Source: Mycobacterium sp. 852013-50091_SCH5140682
Lineage (GTDB): Bacteria > Actinomycetota > Actinomycetes > Mycobacteriales > Mycobacteriaceae
Length of the DNA: 55,845 bases
NCBI RefSeq assembly: GCF_001665685.1
Contig: NZ_LZTB01000140.1
Location: forward strand, 1 to 55,845
Direction of reading: 5' to 3'
Part shown: piece by piece, positions 9,642 through 17,983 of the stretch
Layout: the number at the start of each line of letters is the position of its first letter
Position numbering within the stretch: the stretch's first letter is position 1
Translations under genes and position numbers: made by a program
The notes under the pieces: generated by a model
What the model was told of the DNA's origin: nothing
Database searches by the model: none
Seen by the model: only the letters and a program-made list of their open reading frames with translations

Positions 9642-10712
9642 TTAACCTCGAACCAGTTTCAGGTAGACGGCCGTCATCTCCAACCGCACGGCGAGGATCG
9701 CCAATTGTTGTTCCGCGCGCCCGACCGGGATGGCCGGGCCCGCGTCGGGCACGTCTTCGGCACCGAGCGCCGTGATGTCGTCGAACCCGGCGATGCGCGC
9801 GGACACCGCGGGCCGTTCGGTGTCCGTGGTCAGAACAAAGGTCCGCAGCCGGCTGGGCAACGGCCCGTCGATCTGCTCATCGTGGAACAGTGACCGCTCG
9901 GCCCCCCTGCGGTCGGACGCGCGGTTGGCAACGGCGGCCAGCACATCACCCAGGCCCGCCGCGGCCGTCACCTCGCCGGCCAGTCGCAACATGACATCCG
10001 CACCGTGGCGGGCCAGCGCCAGCGTCGCCGCAGTGGCTCCTGCCAGCACCACGTCGGCGCCGGACATCCGCTCGGCGAGCGTCTTGGCGGGGTTGGTGAA
10101 CAGTTCCCGCGCCGTGCTGTTGCGCAGGGCCTCGGCGTCCAGCTCGTCGGCCAACGCCGAGAGATCCACCCGCGTACCGGGATCCACCACATGCAGCGCC
10201 GCAAGCCCGGCGGCCAGATAGCGGGTGAGCCCGAAGTCGTCGGGCACCCACAGGCGCGCAGGCAGCGCCACGGCGCGACCCGCCGTCACGTCGCGCAGCG
10301 GCCCCTCCTGCGGTGCCACCACCAAAACCCTCGCGCCGCGGTGCACCGCGGTGGCCGCGGCATTCACCAGCGCCGGGTCCCCCGGATCATCGCCGGCCAC
10401 GATCACCACATCCAGCGCGCCGATCCACGGCGGCGCCTCGGAGGCGATGACGATCGGGGCGGCCACGGATCCACCGAGCGCGGCGGCCAGCATCGTGCCC
10501 GCGCTGTGCGCCACCCCGCGACCGGCCACCCAGACCACCGTGCGCGGCGGCAGGTCTGATCTCAGCGGTTCCAGCACGCCTTCGGCCAGCGCCGCGGCGG
10601 TGGCACGCACCTGCGCGCCGGCCATTGCCGCCGCCCGCAGCAGACCGTTGCGGTCGGCTGCGAGCAGACCGTCGCCGTCGTCGAGGTCGACCGTCGAGTC
10701 GACGGCGTTCAC
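9642..10712 (-). CDS. SIS-domain protein, phosphoglucose/phosphomannose isomerase-like
   Basis: 356 residues, between manB and manA and overlapping manB by GTGA. Two alpha/beta segments resemble sugar-isomerase folds: VVWVAGRGVAHSAGTMLAAALG with VVIVAGDDPGDP, and a C-terminal AEQQLAILAVRLEMTAVYLKL like the end of the bifunctional PGI/PMI family. The usual catalytic signatures are not obvious, so it may be a regulatory or partner protein of mannose activation. Homologues (Rv3256c) are often labelled TobH-like. Function not established. Confidence 0.8.
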   Translation of the reverse strand: MNAVDSTVDLDDGDGLLAADRNGLLRAAAMAGAQVRATAAALAEGVLEPLRSDLPPRTVVWVAGRGVAHSAGTMLAAALGGSVAAPIVIASEAPPWIGALDVVIVAGDDPGDPALVNAAATAVHRGARVLVVAPQEGPLRDVTAGRAVALPARLWVPDDFGLTRYLAAGLAALHVVDPGTRVDLSALADELDAEALRNSTARELFTNPAKTLAERMSGADVVLAGATAATLALARHGADVMLRLAGEVTAAAGLGDVLAAVANRASDRRGAERSLFHDEQIDGPLPSRLRTFVLTTDTERPAVSARIAGFDDITALGAEDVPDAGPAIPVGRAEQQLAILAVRLEMTAVYLKLVRG

Positions 10713-12097
10713 CTCGCCGCCTCACTCACCGTGCTGATCCGGTCGGCCACGGTCTTCACGATCGCGTCGACGTCCTCTTTGGTGCGGGCCTCCACGTTGA
10801 GCCGCAGCAGGGGCTCGGTGTTGGACGTACGCAAGTTGAACCAGCTGCCCTCCCCGAGATCCACGGTGACGCCGTCGAGGTGATCGATGCTCTGAATGGC
10901 TGCGCCGTAGTTCTCCAGCACCGCGTCGACGCACTTGGCGGCATCGCTGACGGTGAAGTTGATCTCACCGGAGGATTCGTAGCGCTGGTAGTCGGCCATC
11001 AGCTCCGAGAGCGGGCGGTCCTGCTCGCCCAGCGCAGCCAGTACGTGCATGGCCGCGAGCATGCCCGAATCGGCGCCCCAGAAGTCGCGGAAGTAGTAGT
11101 GCGCCGAATGCTCGCCGCCGAAGATCGCACCCGTGTCGGCCATCAGGGCCTTGATGTAGGAATGTCCGACCCGCGAGCGCACGGGTGTGCCGCCGCGTTC
11201 TACGACCAATTCCGGAACGGCCCGCGAGGTGATCAGGTTGTGGATGATGGTCGCGCCGATCTCGCGGCCGAGCTCGCGCCCCGCGACCAGTGCGGTCACC
11301 GCCGACGGCGAGACCGGACGGCCGAGCTCGTCGACGACGAAACACCGGTCGGCGTCGCCGTCGAAGGCCAGGCCGATGTCGGCCCCGGTCGCCAGGACAT
11401 GGGCCTGCAGGTCGACCAGGTTCGCCGGGTCCAGCGGGTTGGCCTCGTGGTTGGGGAAGGTGCCGTCGAGCTCGAAGAAGAGCGGCAGCACGGTGGCTCC
11501 GGCGATCGGGCCGAGTACCGCCGGGGTGGTGTGCCCGGCCATGCCGTTGCCCGCGTCGACCGCGATGCGCAGCGGCCGCAGCCCACTCAGGTCCACGAGC
11601 GACCGCAGGAACTCCCCGTACTCGGCGAGCACGTCGCGATCGGTGATGGTGCCTGCCGTGCCGTCGAACGCGGACACCCCGGCGATCACCTCGTCGGAGA
11701 TGGTGGTCAGCCCGGTGTCCTTGCCGACGGGCTTGGCCCCGGCCCGGCACAGTTTGATGCCGTTGTAGGCGGCCGGATTGTGGCTTGCGGTGAACATCGC
11801 GCCCGGGCAGTCCAGGAGACCGGAGGCGAAGTAGAGCTGATCGGTGGAGGCCAGCCCGATCCGGACCACGTCGAGGCCCTGCCCGCGCACCCCCTCGGCA
11901 AACGCCGCGACCAGCTCGGGTGAGCTCGCCCGCATGTCGTGTCCGATGACGACCTGGGACGCACCCTCGCCGCGAACCAGCCGGGCGAAGGCCCCACCCA
12001 CCTCGGCGACGAGGTGCTCGTCGAGCTCCGAGCCGACCAAACCACGTACGTCATACGCCTTGATGACACGCTGAACAGCAGCAGCTGGCCGAGACAT
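10709..12097 (-). CDS. manB: Phosphomannomutase/phosphoglucomutase
   Basis: 462-residue enzyme converting mannose-6-phosphate to mannose-1-phosphate. The phosphoserine loop TASHNP (103-108), the Mg-binding loop DGDADR (246-251), the sugar-binding GEHSAHYYF (328-336) and the phosphate-binding RTSNTEPLLR near the C-terminus are all intact. The ATG at 12097 has AAGGAG upstream. First gene of the manB-SIS-manA operon, orthologue of Rv3257c. Confidence 0.96.
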   Translation of the reverse strand: MSRPAAAVQRVIKAYDVRGLVGSELDEHLVAEVGGAFARLVRGEGASQVVIGHDMRASSPELVAAFAEGVRGQGLDVVRIGLASTDQLYFASGLLDCPGAMFTASHNPAAYNGIKLCRAGAKPVGKDTGLTTISDEVIAGVSAFDGTAGTITDRDVLAEYGEFLRSLVDLSGLRPLRIAVDAGNGMAGHTTPAVLGPIAGATVLPLFFELDGTFPNHEANPLDPANLVDLQAHVLATGADIGLAFDGDADRCFVVDELGRPVSPSAVTALVAGRELGREIGATIIHNLITSRAVPELVVERGGTPVRSRVGHSYIKALMADTGAIFGGEHSAHYYFRDFWGADSGMLAAMHVLAALGEQDRPLSELMADYQRYESSGEINFTVSDAAKCVDAVLENYGAAIQSIDHLDGVTVDLGEGSWFNLRTSNTEPLLRLNVEARTKEDVDAIVKTVADRISTVSEAAR

Positions 12098-12197
12098 TAG
12101 GAACTCCTTGCAAACGGGATCGTTGGCGCCAGCCTAACCGCCGTAAGACGACCACACGGGCACTAGCTTGAGCCCACCACGCAGCCTTAACAGTTGT

Positions 12198-12617
12198 CTA
12201 ATCGTCGAGGTCAGGCAACACCCGTAGATGACCCCGGCGTCGCCCGTTCTGTTCGGGCCTACGCACCGCCGGTGCCATCACGGCCCCGCCGGTGACGCCG
12301 GGGGCGGGATCGGAGAAACCTGCCGTCACTCCACCGCGCATCGCGGCGCCGTCGTGCCCCTCTCGTACCGCGTCAGCGAGCGCCACCAAATCGTCTTCAT
12401 CCGGGTGCGTGGGCAACGGCCCCGCATGGCGGACCAACTCCCAGCCGCGCGGTGCGGTGATCCGGCTGGCATGCCCGACGCACAGGTCCCAGGAATGCGG
12501 TTCGGAAACGGTGGCGAGCGGTCCGACGACGGCTGTCGAGTCGGAGTAGACGAAGGTCAGCGTCGCCACGGCATAGTGCGGGCACCCGGGCCGGCAGCAG
12601 CGACGGGGAACATTCAC
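12198..12617 (-). CDS. DUF3499 family protein
   Basis: 139-residue protein of unknown role, conserved in mycobacteria (Rv3258c). It begins at a GTG with NVPRRCCRPGCPHYAVATLTFVYSDSTAVVGPL. The closely spaced N-terminal cysteines (CCRPGC) and a later CVGHASRIT suggest a metal or zinc-ribbon site. The tail after residue 90 is Pro/Gly-rich and variable. It lies 100 nt upstream of manB on the same strand and may be co-transcribed. A start 7 codons earlier (12638) is possible. Confidence 0.8.
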   Translation of the reverse strand: MNVPRRCCRPGCPHYAVATLTFVYSDSTAVVGPLATVSEPHSWDLCVGHASRITAPRGWELVRHAGPLPTHPDEDDLVALADAVREGHDGAAMRGGVTAGFSDPAPGVTGGAVMAPAVRRPEQNGRRRGHLRVLPDLDD

Positions 12618-12706
12618 GCACCAGAGATTATCTTGCACGGTCGCTGGACGCGTTCGGACACGCGCAGCCGCCGAGCGGCCGATCTCGAACCGTTACGATC
12701 TCCTGC

Positions 12707-13171
12707 GTGGCTCAGCGGAACCTTTGGCGATCGCGTCGCGGTCGCGACGTCCGCGGTCCGTTGCTTCCCCGATCCGTTCCCGGCTGGCGCAGCCGCGCCG
12801 AACGGTTCGACATGGCGGTGCTTGAGGCCTACGAGCCGATCGAGCGGCGGTGGGCTTCCCGGGTCAGTGCGCTCGACGTCGCTGTCGATGAAATTCCCCG
12901 GATGTCACCGCGGGATCCCGAGACGGTGCAGTGGCCGCCGGAGGTCATCGCGGATGGTCCGATTGCGTTGGCCCGGTTGATACCGGCGGGGGTAGATGTC
13001 CGGGGAAATACCACCCGGGCCCGAATTGTGTTGTTTCGCAAGCCGATCGAGCGTCGGGCCAAGAGTGCCGACGACCTCGCGGAGCTGTTGCATGAAATCC
13101 TGGTGGCTCAGGTGGCCACCTATCTGGGGGTAGAACCGTCGGTCATCGATCCGACGATCGACGACGACTGA
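12707..13171 (+). CDS. Metallopeptidase-like protein with degenerate zinc site
   Basis: 154 residues from a GTG at 12707, orthologue of Rv3259. The C-terminal part, RIVLFRKPIERR followed by ELLHEILVAQVATYLGV, aligns with the small zincin (PF06262) family, whose motif is HExxHxxG. Here the HE pair remains but the second zinc histidine is a glutamine (HEILVAQ), so proteolytic activity is doubtful. The N-terminus is basic and Arg-rich. It is divergent from the DUF3499 gene across about 90 bp. Confidence 0.75.
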   Translation: MAQRNLWRSRRGRDVRGPLLPRSVPGWRSRAERFDMAVLEAYEPIERRWASRVSALDVAVDEIPRMSPRDPETVQWPPEVIADGPIALARLIPAGVDVRGNTTRARIVLFRKPIERRAKSADDLAELLHEILVAQVATYLGVEPSVIDPTIDDD

Positions 13172-13214
13172 GTGCCGTCGGCGCGAGGAGCAGAAACCCG
13201 CGCCGGACACTCAC

Positions 13215-13281
13215 GCGAAGCGCCTCAGAACGCCACGAGCGCTTCGCAAAGCGGCTCAGAGTGCTTTCTGAAGCGCTTCGC
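13215..13281. repeat. Cluster of GCGCTTCGC repeats downstream of whiB2
   Basis: The 9-mer GCGCTTCGC occurs twice in direct orientation (13239-13247, 13273-13281) and once inverted (13215-13223), giving alternative hairpins. CTGAAGC (13269-13275) also pairs with GCTTCAG at 13287-13293, which overlaps the whiB2 stop. It lies between convergent genes and may act as a two-way terminator. Confidence 0.55.
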
Positions 13282-13289
13282 GCAGAGCT

Positions 13290-13679
13290 TCAGATAATGC
13301 CGCGCTTGAGCCGACGACGCTCGCGCTCCGACAGCCCGCCCCAGATCCCGAAGCGTTCGTCATGCGCCAGCGCATAATCGAGGCACGCATCCTTGACTTC
13401 GCAGCCCTGGCAGATGCGTTTGGCCTCACGGGTAGACCCGCCCTTTTCCGGGAAGAATGCCTCTGGATCAGTCTGCGCGCACAATGCACGTTCCTGCCAT
13501 TGGTCATCTTCAGTTGCCGGATCAACATCAATTTGATCGGGAACCAAACTCAGTTGAGGACGTCCGGTTGCCCCCATCGGTGTCGGCCCGGTGTTGATGT
13601 GCGGTGCGTTGTCTACCGAGCCGAGCAGCCGGTTGTCAAACCGGACAACACGATCGAAATCGCCGCTCTCATAAGACAT
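13290..13679 (-). CDS. whiB2: WhiB2/WhmD iron-sulfur transcription regulator
   Basis: 129-residue WhiB protein, matching the size of mycobacterial WhmD, an essential septation regulator. Cys67, Cys90, Cys93 and Cys99 hold a [4Fe-4S] cluster (CxxCxxxxxC spacing at the last three), followed by GIWGG (111-115) and the basic tail RERRRLKRGII. The start MSYESGDFDR is conserved; the open frame continuing upstream to 13829 is promoter region. The 292 bp up to fbiA are comparatively AT-rich and must contain both divergent promoters. Confidence 0.96.
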   Translation of the reverse strand: MSYESGDFDRVVRFDNRLLGSVDNAPHINTGPTPMGATGRPQLSLVPDQIDVDPATEDDQWQERALCAQTDPEAFFPEKGGSTREAKRICQGCEVKDACLDYALAHDERFGIWGGLSERERRRLKRGII

Positions 13680-13971
13680 CTCCCCCGCCTCCTCACTCGG
13701 TCTCGTAGATCCACAGTGGAGCCCCACTATTGTGATATAGGCCATTTCATTCGAACATTTGATCGAATCTCGGGTTGCAACACCGGAATCAGTCGCTAAC
13801 CGGGAAATGACACTGCTGTGATTACACACGTGTTAGCTGCCAGGGTCAAGCGGATCGGCAGGAATTCATACCATCCCGTGATATCAATTCGGCGCGTCGC
13901 AACATCGGCGTGTCCTGGTCGTGACGACGTCGTTTCCTTGCGAGACCCCTCTGCGCCTAATGTCGACCGTT

Positions 13972-14979
13972 GTGAAGATCACCGTTTTGGTCGGCGGCGT
14001 CGGCGGCGCTCGGTTTTTGCTGGGCGTCCAGAATCTGTTGCGACTCGGCGCCTTTGCCGACGACTCTGGCAACCAGAAACAGGACCATGAACTCACCGCG
14101 ATCGTCAATGTGGGCGACGACGCGTGGATGTTCGGCGTGCGGATCTGTCCCGACCTCGACACGTGTATGTACACACTCGGAGGCGGTATCGACCCCGAGC
14201 GCGGCTGGGGGCATCGTAACGAAACCTGGCACGCCAAGGAGGAACTCGCCGCTTATGGCGTACAGCCCGATTGGTTCGGCCTGGGCGACCGCGACCTCGC
14301 CACCCACTTGGTCCGCAGCCAGATGCTGCGGGCCGGCTACCCGTTGTCGCAGGTCACAGAGGCGCTGTGCAAGCGTTGGGCACCGGGCGCGCGGCTGCTG
14401 CCCGCCAGCGACGACCGCTGCGAGACGCACGTGGTGATCACCGACCCGGGGCCCGGCGAGCACGAGGGCGAGCGGCGCGCTATCCACTTCCAGGAATGGT
14501 GGGTGCGCTACCGCGCTCAGGTGCCCTCGCACAGCTTCGCCTACGTCGGCGCCGAACAAGCTACCGCGGCACCGGGTGTCGCCGAGGCCATCGCCGAGGC
14601 GGACGTGGTGTTGCTGGCACCGTCGAACCCGGTCGTGAGCATCGGGTCGATCCTGCAGATCGGCGGTATCCGCGGTGCACTTCGTTCCACGGCAGCGCCG
14701 GTCATCGGCTACTCTCCCATCGTGGCGGGAAAACCGTTGCGTGGCATGGCAGATGAGTGCCTGTCGATCATCGGCGTGGACTCCACCTCCGAAGCCGTCG
14801 GTCGGCATTTCGGGGCGCGGTCGGCCACCGGGCTGCTGGACGGCTGGCTGGTGGACGCCGGCGACCACGCCGACATCGATGGCGTCGCCGTGCGCGCAGT
14901 GCCACTGTTGATGACCGATCCCGCGACCACCGCCGAAATGGTGCGTGCCGGCCTTGATCTCGCGGGGGTTCGACTGTGA
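13972..14979 (+). CDS. fbiA: 2-phospho-L-lactate transferase (F420 biosynthesis)
   Basis: 335-residue enzyme transferring a phospho(enol)pyruvyl/lactyl group to the deazaflavin Fo to form the F420-0 precursor. It begins with the CofD motif KITVLVGGVGGARFLLGVQ and has VNVGDDAW and LAPSNPVVSIGSIL, the GDP/Fo-binding segments. The GTG at 13972 matches the start of the family; an ATG at 13960 (four codons earlier) is equally possible, as no clear ribosome site decides. Overlaps fbiB by GTGA. Orthologue of Rv3261. Confidence 0.95.
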   Translation: MKITVLVGGVGGARFLLGVQNLLRLGAFADDSGNQKQDHELTAIVNVGDDAWMFGVRICPDLDTCMYTLGGGIDPERGWGHRNETWHAKEELAAYGVQPDWFGLGDRDLATHLVRSQMLRAGYPLSQVTEALCKRWAPGARLLPASDDRCETHVVITDPGPGEHEGERRAIHFQEWWVRYRAQVPSHSFAYVGAEQATAAPGVAEAIAEADVVLLAPSNPVVSIGSILQIGGIRGALRSTAAPVIGYSPIVAGKPLRGMADECLSIIGVDSTSEAVGRHFGARSATGLLDGWLVDAGDHADIDGVAVRAVPLLMTDPATTAEMVRAGLDLAGVRL

Positions 14980-16319
14980 CCACCGAGCACGGCTCTGCCG
15001 ACCGGGTGGAGATCCTGCCGGTGCCGGGCCTGCCCGAGTTCCGGCCCGGCGACGACCTGGCGGGTGCGATCGCCACCGCGGCGCCCTGGCTGCGTGACGG
15101 CGACGTGCTGGTGGTCACCAGCAAGGTGGTGTCCAAGTGCGAGGGCCGCATCGTCGACGCGCCTGCCGATCCCGATGAGCGGGATACGCTGCGGCGCAAG
15201 CTGATCGACAGCGAAGCGGTCCGCGTGCTGGCCCGTAAGGGACGGACGCTGATCACCGAGAACGCCATCGGACTGATCCAGGCCGCCGCCGGGGTCGACG
15301 GTTCCAATGTCGGATCCACCGAACTGGCCCTGCTCCCCGTCGACCCGGACGGCAGCGCCGCGGCGCTGCGCGACGCGCTGCGTGACCGACTCGGCGTCAC
15401 CGTCGCAGTCGTGATCACCGACACGATGGGCCGCGCCTGGCGCAACGGCCAGACCGATTTCGCCATCGGCGCATCGGGATTGACCGTGCTGCACGGCTAC
15501 GCGGGGGCGATGGACCGGCACGGCAATGAACTCGTCGTCACCGAGGTCGCCGTGGCCGACGAAATCGCGGCGGCCGCCGATCTGGTGAAGGGCAAGCTGA
15601 CCGCGATCCCCGTGGCTGTGGTACGCGGACTGGACCTCGCCGACGACGGATCCACCGCGCGCACCCTGCTGCGCTCCGGCGAAGACGACCTGTTCTGGTT
15701 GGGCACTGCCGAGTCAATTGACTTGGGACGCAAGCAGGCCCAACTGCTGCGGCGATCAGTCCGCCGATTCTCGGCCGAACCCGTGCCCGCTGAACTCATC
15801 GAAGCCGCTGTCGGAGAGGCGCTGACCGCACCGGCACCGCACCACACTCGTCCGGTCCGGTTCGTCTGGGTCCGCGACCACGGCACGCGCGTGCGTCTGC
15901 TCGATCGCATGAAAGACCAGTGGCGCGCCGACCTGACCGGCGACGGCAGGTCCGCCGAATCGGTCGAACGCCGCGTGGCCCGTGGCGACATCCTCTACGC
16001 TGCACCGGAACTGGTCATCCCGTTCATGGTTCCCGACGGTGCCCACAGTTACCCCGACGCCGCCCGCACCGCGGCAGAGCACACCATGTTCACGGTGGCG
16101 GTCGGCGCTGCCGTACAGGCGCTGCTCGTCGGGCTCGCCGTACGCGAGGTCGGCAGCTGCTGGATCGGTTCCACGATCTTCGCCGCGGATCTGGTGCGGG
16201 CCGAACTGGATCTGCCGGCCGACTGGGAGCCGTTGGGCGCCATCGCGATCGGCTATCCCGAAGAGCCGCAGCCGCCGCGTGATCCGGTGTCTGCCGACGA
16301 TCTGCTCATAACGCGATGA
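14976..16319 (+). CDS. fbiB: F420-0:gamma-glutamyl ligase / FMN nitroreductase-like fusion
   Basis: 447-residue two-domain protein. Residues about 1-240 are the CofE ligase that adds the poly-glutamate tail (VVTSKVVSKCEGRIV, TDTMGRAWRNGQTDFAIG). Residues about 250-447 are a nitroreductase-fold domain (RRSVRRFSAEPVP, HTMFTVAVGAAVQALL) that reduces dehydro-F420-0 in mycobacteria. The fusion is normal for the group. Overlaps both neighbours by 4 nt, so fbiA-fbiB-nudix is one operon. Orthologue of Rv3262. Confidence 0.96.
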   Translation: MTTEHGSADRVEILPVPGLPEFRPGDDLAGAIATAAPWLRDGDVLVVTSKVVSKCEGRIVDAPADPDERDTLRRKLIDSEAVRVLARKGRTLITENAIGLIQAAAGVDGSNVGSTELALLPVDPDGSAAALRDALRDRLGVTVAVVITDTMGRAWRNGQTDFAIGASGLTVLHGYAGAMDRHGNELVVTEVAVADEIAAAADLVKGKLTAIPVAVVRGLDLADDGSTARTLLRSGEDDLFWLGTAESIDLGRKQAQLLRRSVRRFSAEPVPAELIEAAVGEALTAPAPHHTRPVRFVWVRDHGTRVRLLDRMKDQWRADLTGDGRSAESVERRVARGDILYAAPELVIPFMVPDGAHSYPDAARTAAEHTMFTVAVGAAVQALLVGLAVREVGSCWIGSTIFAADLVRAELDLPADWEPLGAIAIGYPEEPQPPRDPVSADDLLITR

Positions 16320-16882
16320 GTTTGCACTCGTCCGCTGTGGACATTCTCACGGCTTGGCAGACAACCGATCCCGCGCAGGACACGCTGCGCCACGCCGTGC
16401 TGGCGTTTTTGGCGGCCCGACCCGACGCCTGCGAACGGGCCTGTGTCCCAGGCCATATCACCGCGTCGGCCCTGGTGCTCGACCACACCGGCACCCAGAC
16501 TCTGCTCACCCTGCATCCGCGCTTCGGCCGGTGGCTGCAACTCGGCGGGCATTGCGAGGACACCGATCCCGATATCCGCTCGGCCGCATTGCGCGAGGCC
16601 ACCGAGGAATCGGGCATCGTCGGGCTCACCATCGACCCGGAGCTGGCTGCGGTGCATGTGCATCCGGTGACGTGCTCGCTGGGAGTCCCGACCCGCCACC
16701 TCGATCTGCAATTCGTGGTGCGGGCCCCGGCCGACGCCGAGATCGCCTGCAGCGACGAGTCTTTGGATCTGCAGTGGTGGCCGTTGGCCGGGTTGCCGGG
16801 GGGCACCGACTTCGGCTTGCGTCAACTCGCCGAAACTACGGTTTCTGGTGCGATTTCGGCCGATTCGCGCCACAAAGCGTAG
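16316..16882 (+). CDS. Nudix hydrolase
   Basis: 188-residue Nudix protein coupled to fbiB by ATGA. The core helix LREATEESGI and the GGHCED strand-loop are present, but the glutamate expected 8 residues before the Arg of REATEE is replaced (P in DPDIRSAALRE), as in several actinobacterial members. The substrate is not predictable. It sits where M. tuberculosis has the DNA methyltransferase gene mamA (Rv3263). Being in an F420 operon it might act on a nucleotide by-product of that pathway, which is speculation. Confidence 0.88.
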   Translation: MSLHSSAVDILTAWQTTDPAQDTLRHAVLAFLAARPDACERACVPGHITASALVLDHTGTQTLLTLHPRFGRWLQLGGHCEDTDPDIRSAALREATEESGIVGLTIDPELAAVHVHPVTCSLGVPTRHLDLQFVVRAPADAEIACSDESLDLQWWPLAGLPGGTDFGLRQLAETTVSGAISADSRHKA

Positions 16883-16890
16883 TTTCGGCG
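16828..16890. repeat. Long imperfect palindrome overlapping the nudix 3-prime end
   Basis: CGCCGAAACTACG (16828-16840) is perfectly inverted at 16878-16890. Inside, GGTGCGA pairs with TCGCGCC and the apex holds TCGGCCGA, giving a nearly continuous 63-nt hairpin. It spans the last 55 nt of the nudix gene and stops 13 nt before the convergent manC end. It is either a two-way terminator or a copy of a dispersed palindromic element that supplied the C-terminus of the Nudix protein. Confidence 0.6.
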
Positions 16891-16902
16891 ACCGTCAACG
16901 CC

Positions 16903-17982
16903 TCAGACGTCGGTCGAGAAGCGCAGGCCGCCGTCGGGAATCGACACCCCGGGCCACACGCGGGCCCCGCGCAGCAGTTCGCAGCGGGCACCGATGTCGG
17001 CCCCGTCTCCGATGACGCCGTCACGGATCAGGGCCCGCGGCCCGATGCGGGCGCCGAAGCCGATGATCGAGCGTTCGATCACCGCGCCGGCTTCGACCCG
17101 CACGCCGTCGAAGATCACTGCGCCGTCGAGGCGGGCGCCGGCACCGATCTCGGCCCCGCGGCCCACCACGGTGCCGCCGATCAACAGCGCGCCCGGCGCC
17201 ACCCCGGCACCGTCGTGCACCAGGGACTCGCCGCGCTGGCCGTGCAGCGCCGGCGACGGGGCGATCCCGCGAACCAGGTCCGCCGAGCCGCGAACGAAAT
17301 CTTCGGGCGTGCCCATGTCTCGCCAGTAGGAGGCGTCGACGTATCCGCACACGCGATGCCCGTCGGCAAGCAGACCGGGGAACACCTCGCGTTCCACCGA
17401 AAGGGCCCGGCCCTTCGGGATGCGGTCGATCACGTCGCGCTTGAACACGTAGCAGCCGGCGTTGATCTGATCGGTCGGCGGATCCTGCGTCTTCTCCAGG
17501 AACGCGGTCACGACGCCGTCGGGGTCGGTCGGCACGCAGCCGAAGGCACGGGGATCCCCGACGCGGACCAGATGCAGCGTCACATCGGCCTGGTGGTTGT
17601 CGTGTGACTCCAACAGCGCGCCCAGGTCGGCGCCTGAGAGCACGTCACCGTTGAACACCAGCGCGGTGTCGTGGCGCAGGTGCCCGGCGACGTTGGCGAT
17701 GGCACCTCCGGTGCCCAGCGCATCGGTTTCGGTGACGTAGTCGATCTGGAGTCCCAGCTTGGAGCCGTCGCCGAACTCGGACTCGAACACCTCGGCCTTG
17801 TACGAGGTGCCCATCACCACGTGGGTGACCCCGGCCGCGGCGATGCGCGAGAGCAGATGCGTCAGAAAGGGCAGTCCCGCGGTCGGCAGCATGGGTTTCG
17901 GCGCCGAGAGCGTCAGCGGACGCAGCCGGGTGCCTTGCCCGCCGACCAGTATGACGGCATCGACCTCCGCAGGATTGGTCAC
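16903..17982 (-). CDS. manC: Mannose-1-phosphate guanylyltransferase (GDP-mannose synthesis)
   Basis: 359-residue nucleotidyltransferase. The N-terminal motif ILVGGQGTRLRPLTLSAPKPMLP (GxGTRLxPLTxxxPKP) binds the nucleotide. The C-terminal third is a left-handed beta-helix of hexapeptide repeats (IGGTVVGRGAEIGAGARLDGAVIFDGV). Orthologue of Rv3264c, often listed as manB/manC and sometimes mislabelled as an RmlA paralogue. The GTG at 17982 follows the wbbL stop by 1 nt, so rmlD-wbbL-manC form one operon. Confidence 0.93.
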   Translation of the reverse strand: MTNPAEVDAVILVGGQGTRLRPLTLSAPKPMLPTAGLPFLTHLLSRIAAAGVTHVVMGTSYKAEVFESEFGDGSKLGLQIDYVTETDALGTGGAIANVAGHLRHDTALVFNGDVLSGADLGALLESHDNHQADVTLHLVRVGDPRAFGCVPTDPDGVVTAFLEKTQDPPTDQINAGCYVFKRDVIDRIPKGRALSVEREVFPGLLADGHRVCGYVDASYWRDMGTPEDFVRGSADLVRGIAPSPALHGQRGESLVHDGAGVAPGALLIGGTVVGRGAEIGAGARLDGAVIFDGVRVEAGAVIERSIIGFGARIGPRALIRDGVIGDGADIGARCELLRGARVWPGVSIPDGGLRFSTDV

Positions 17983-17983
17983 C

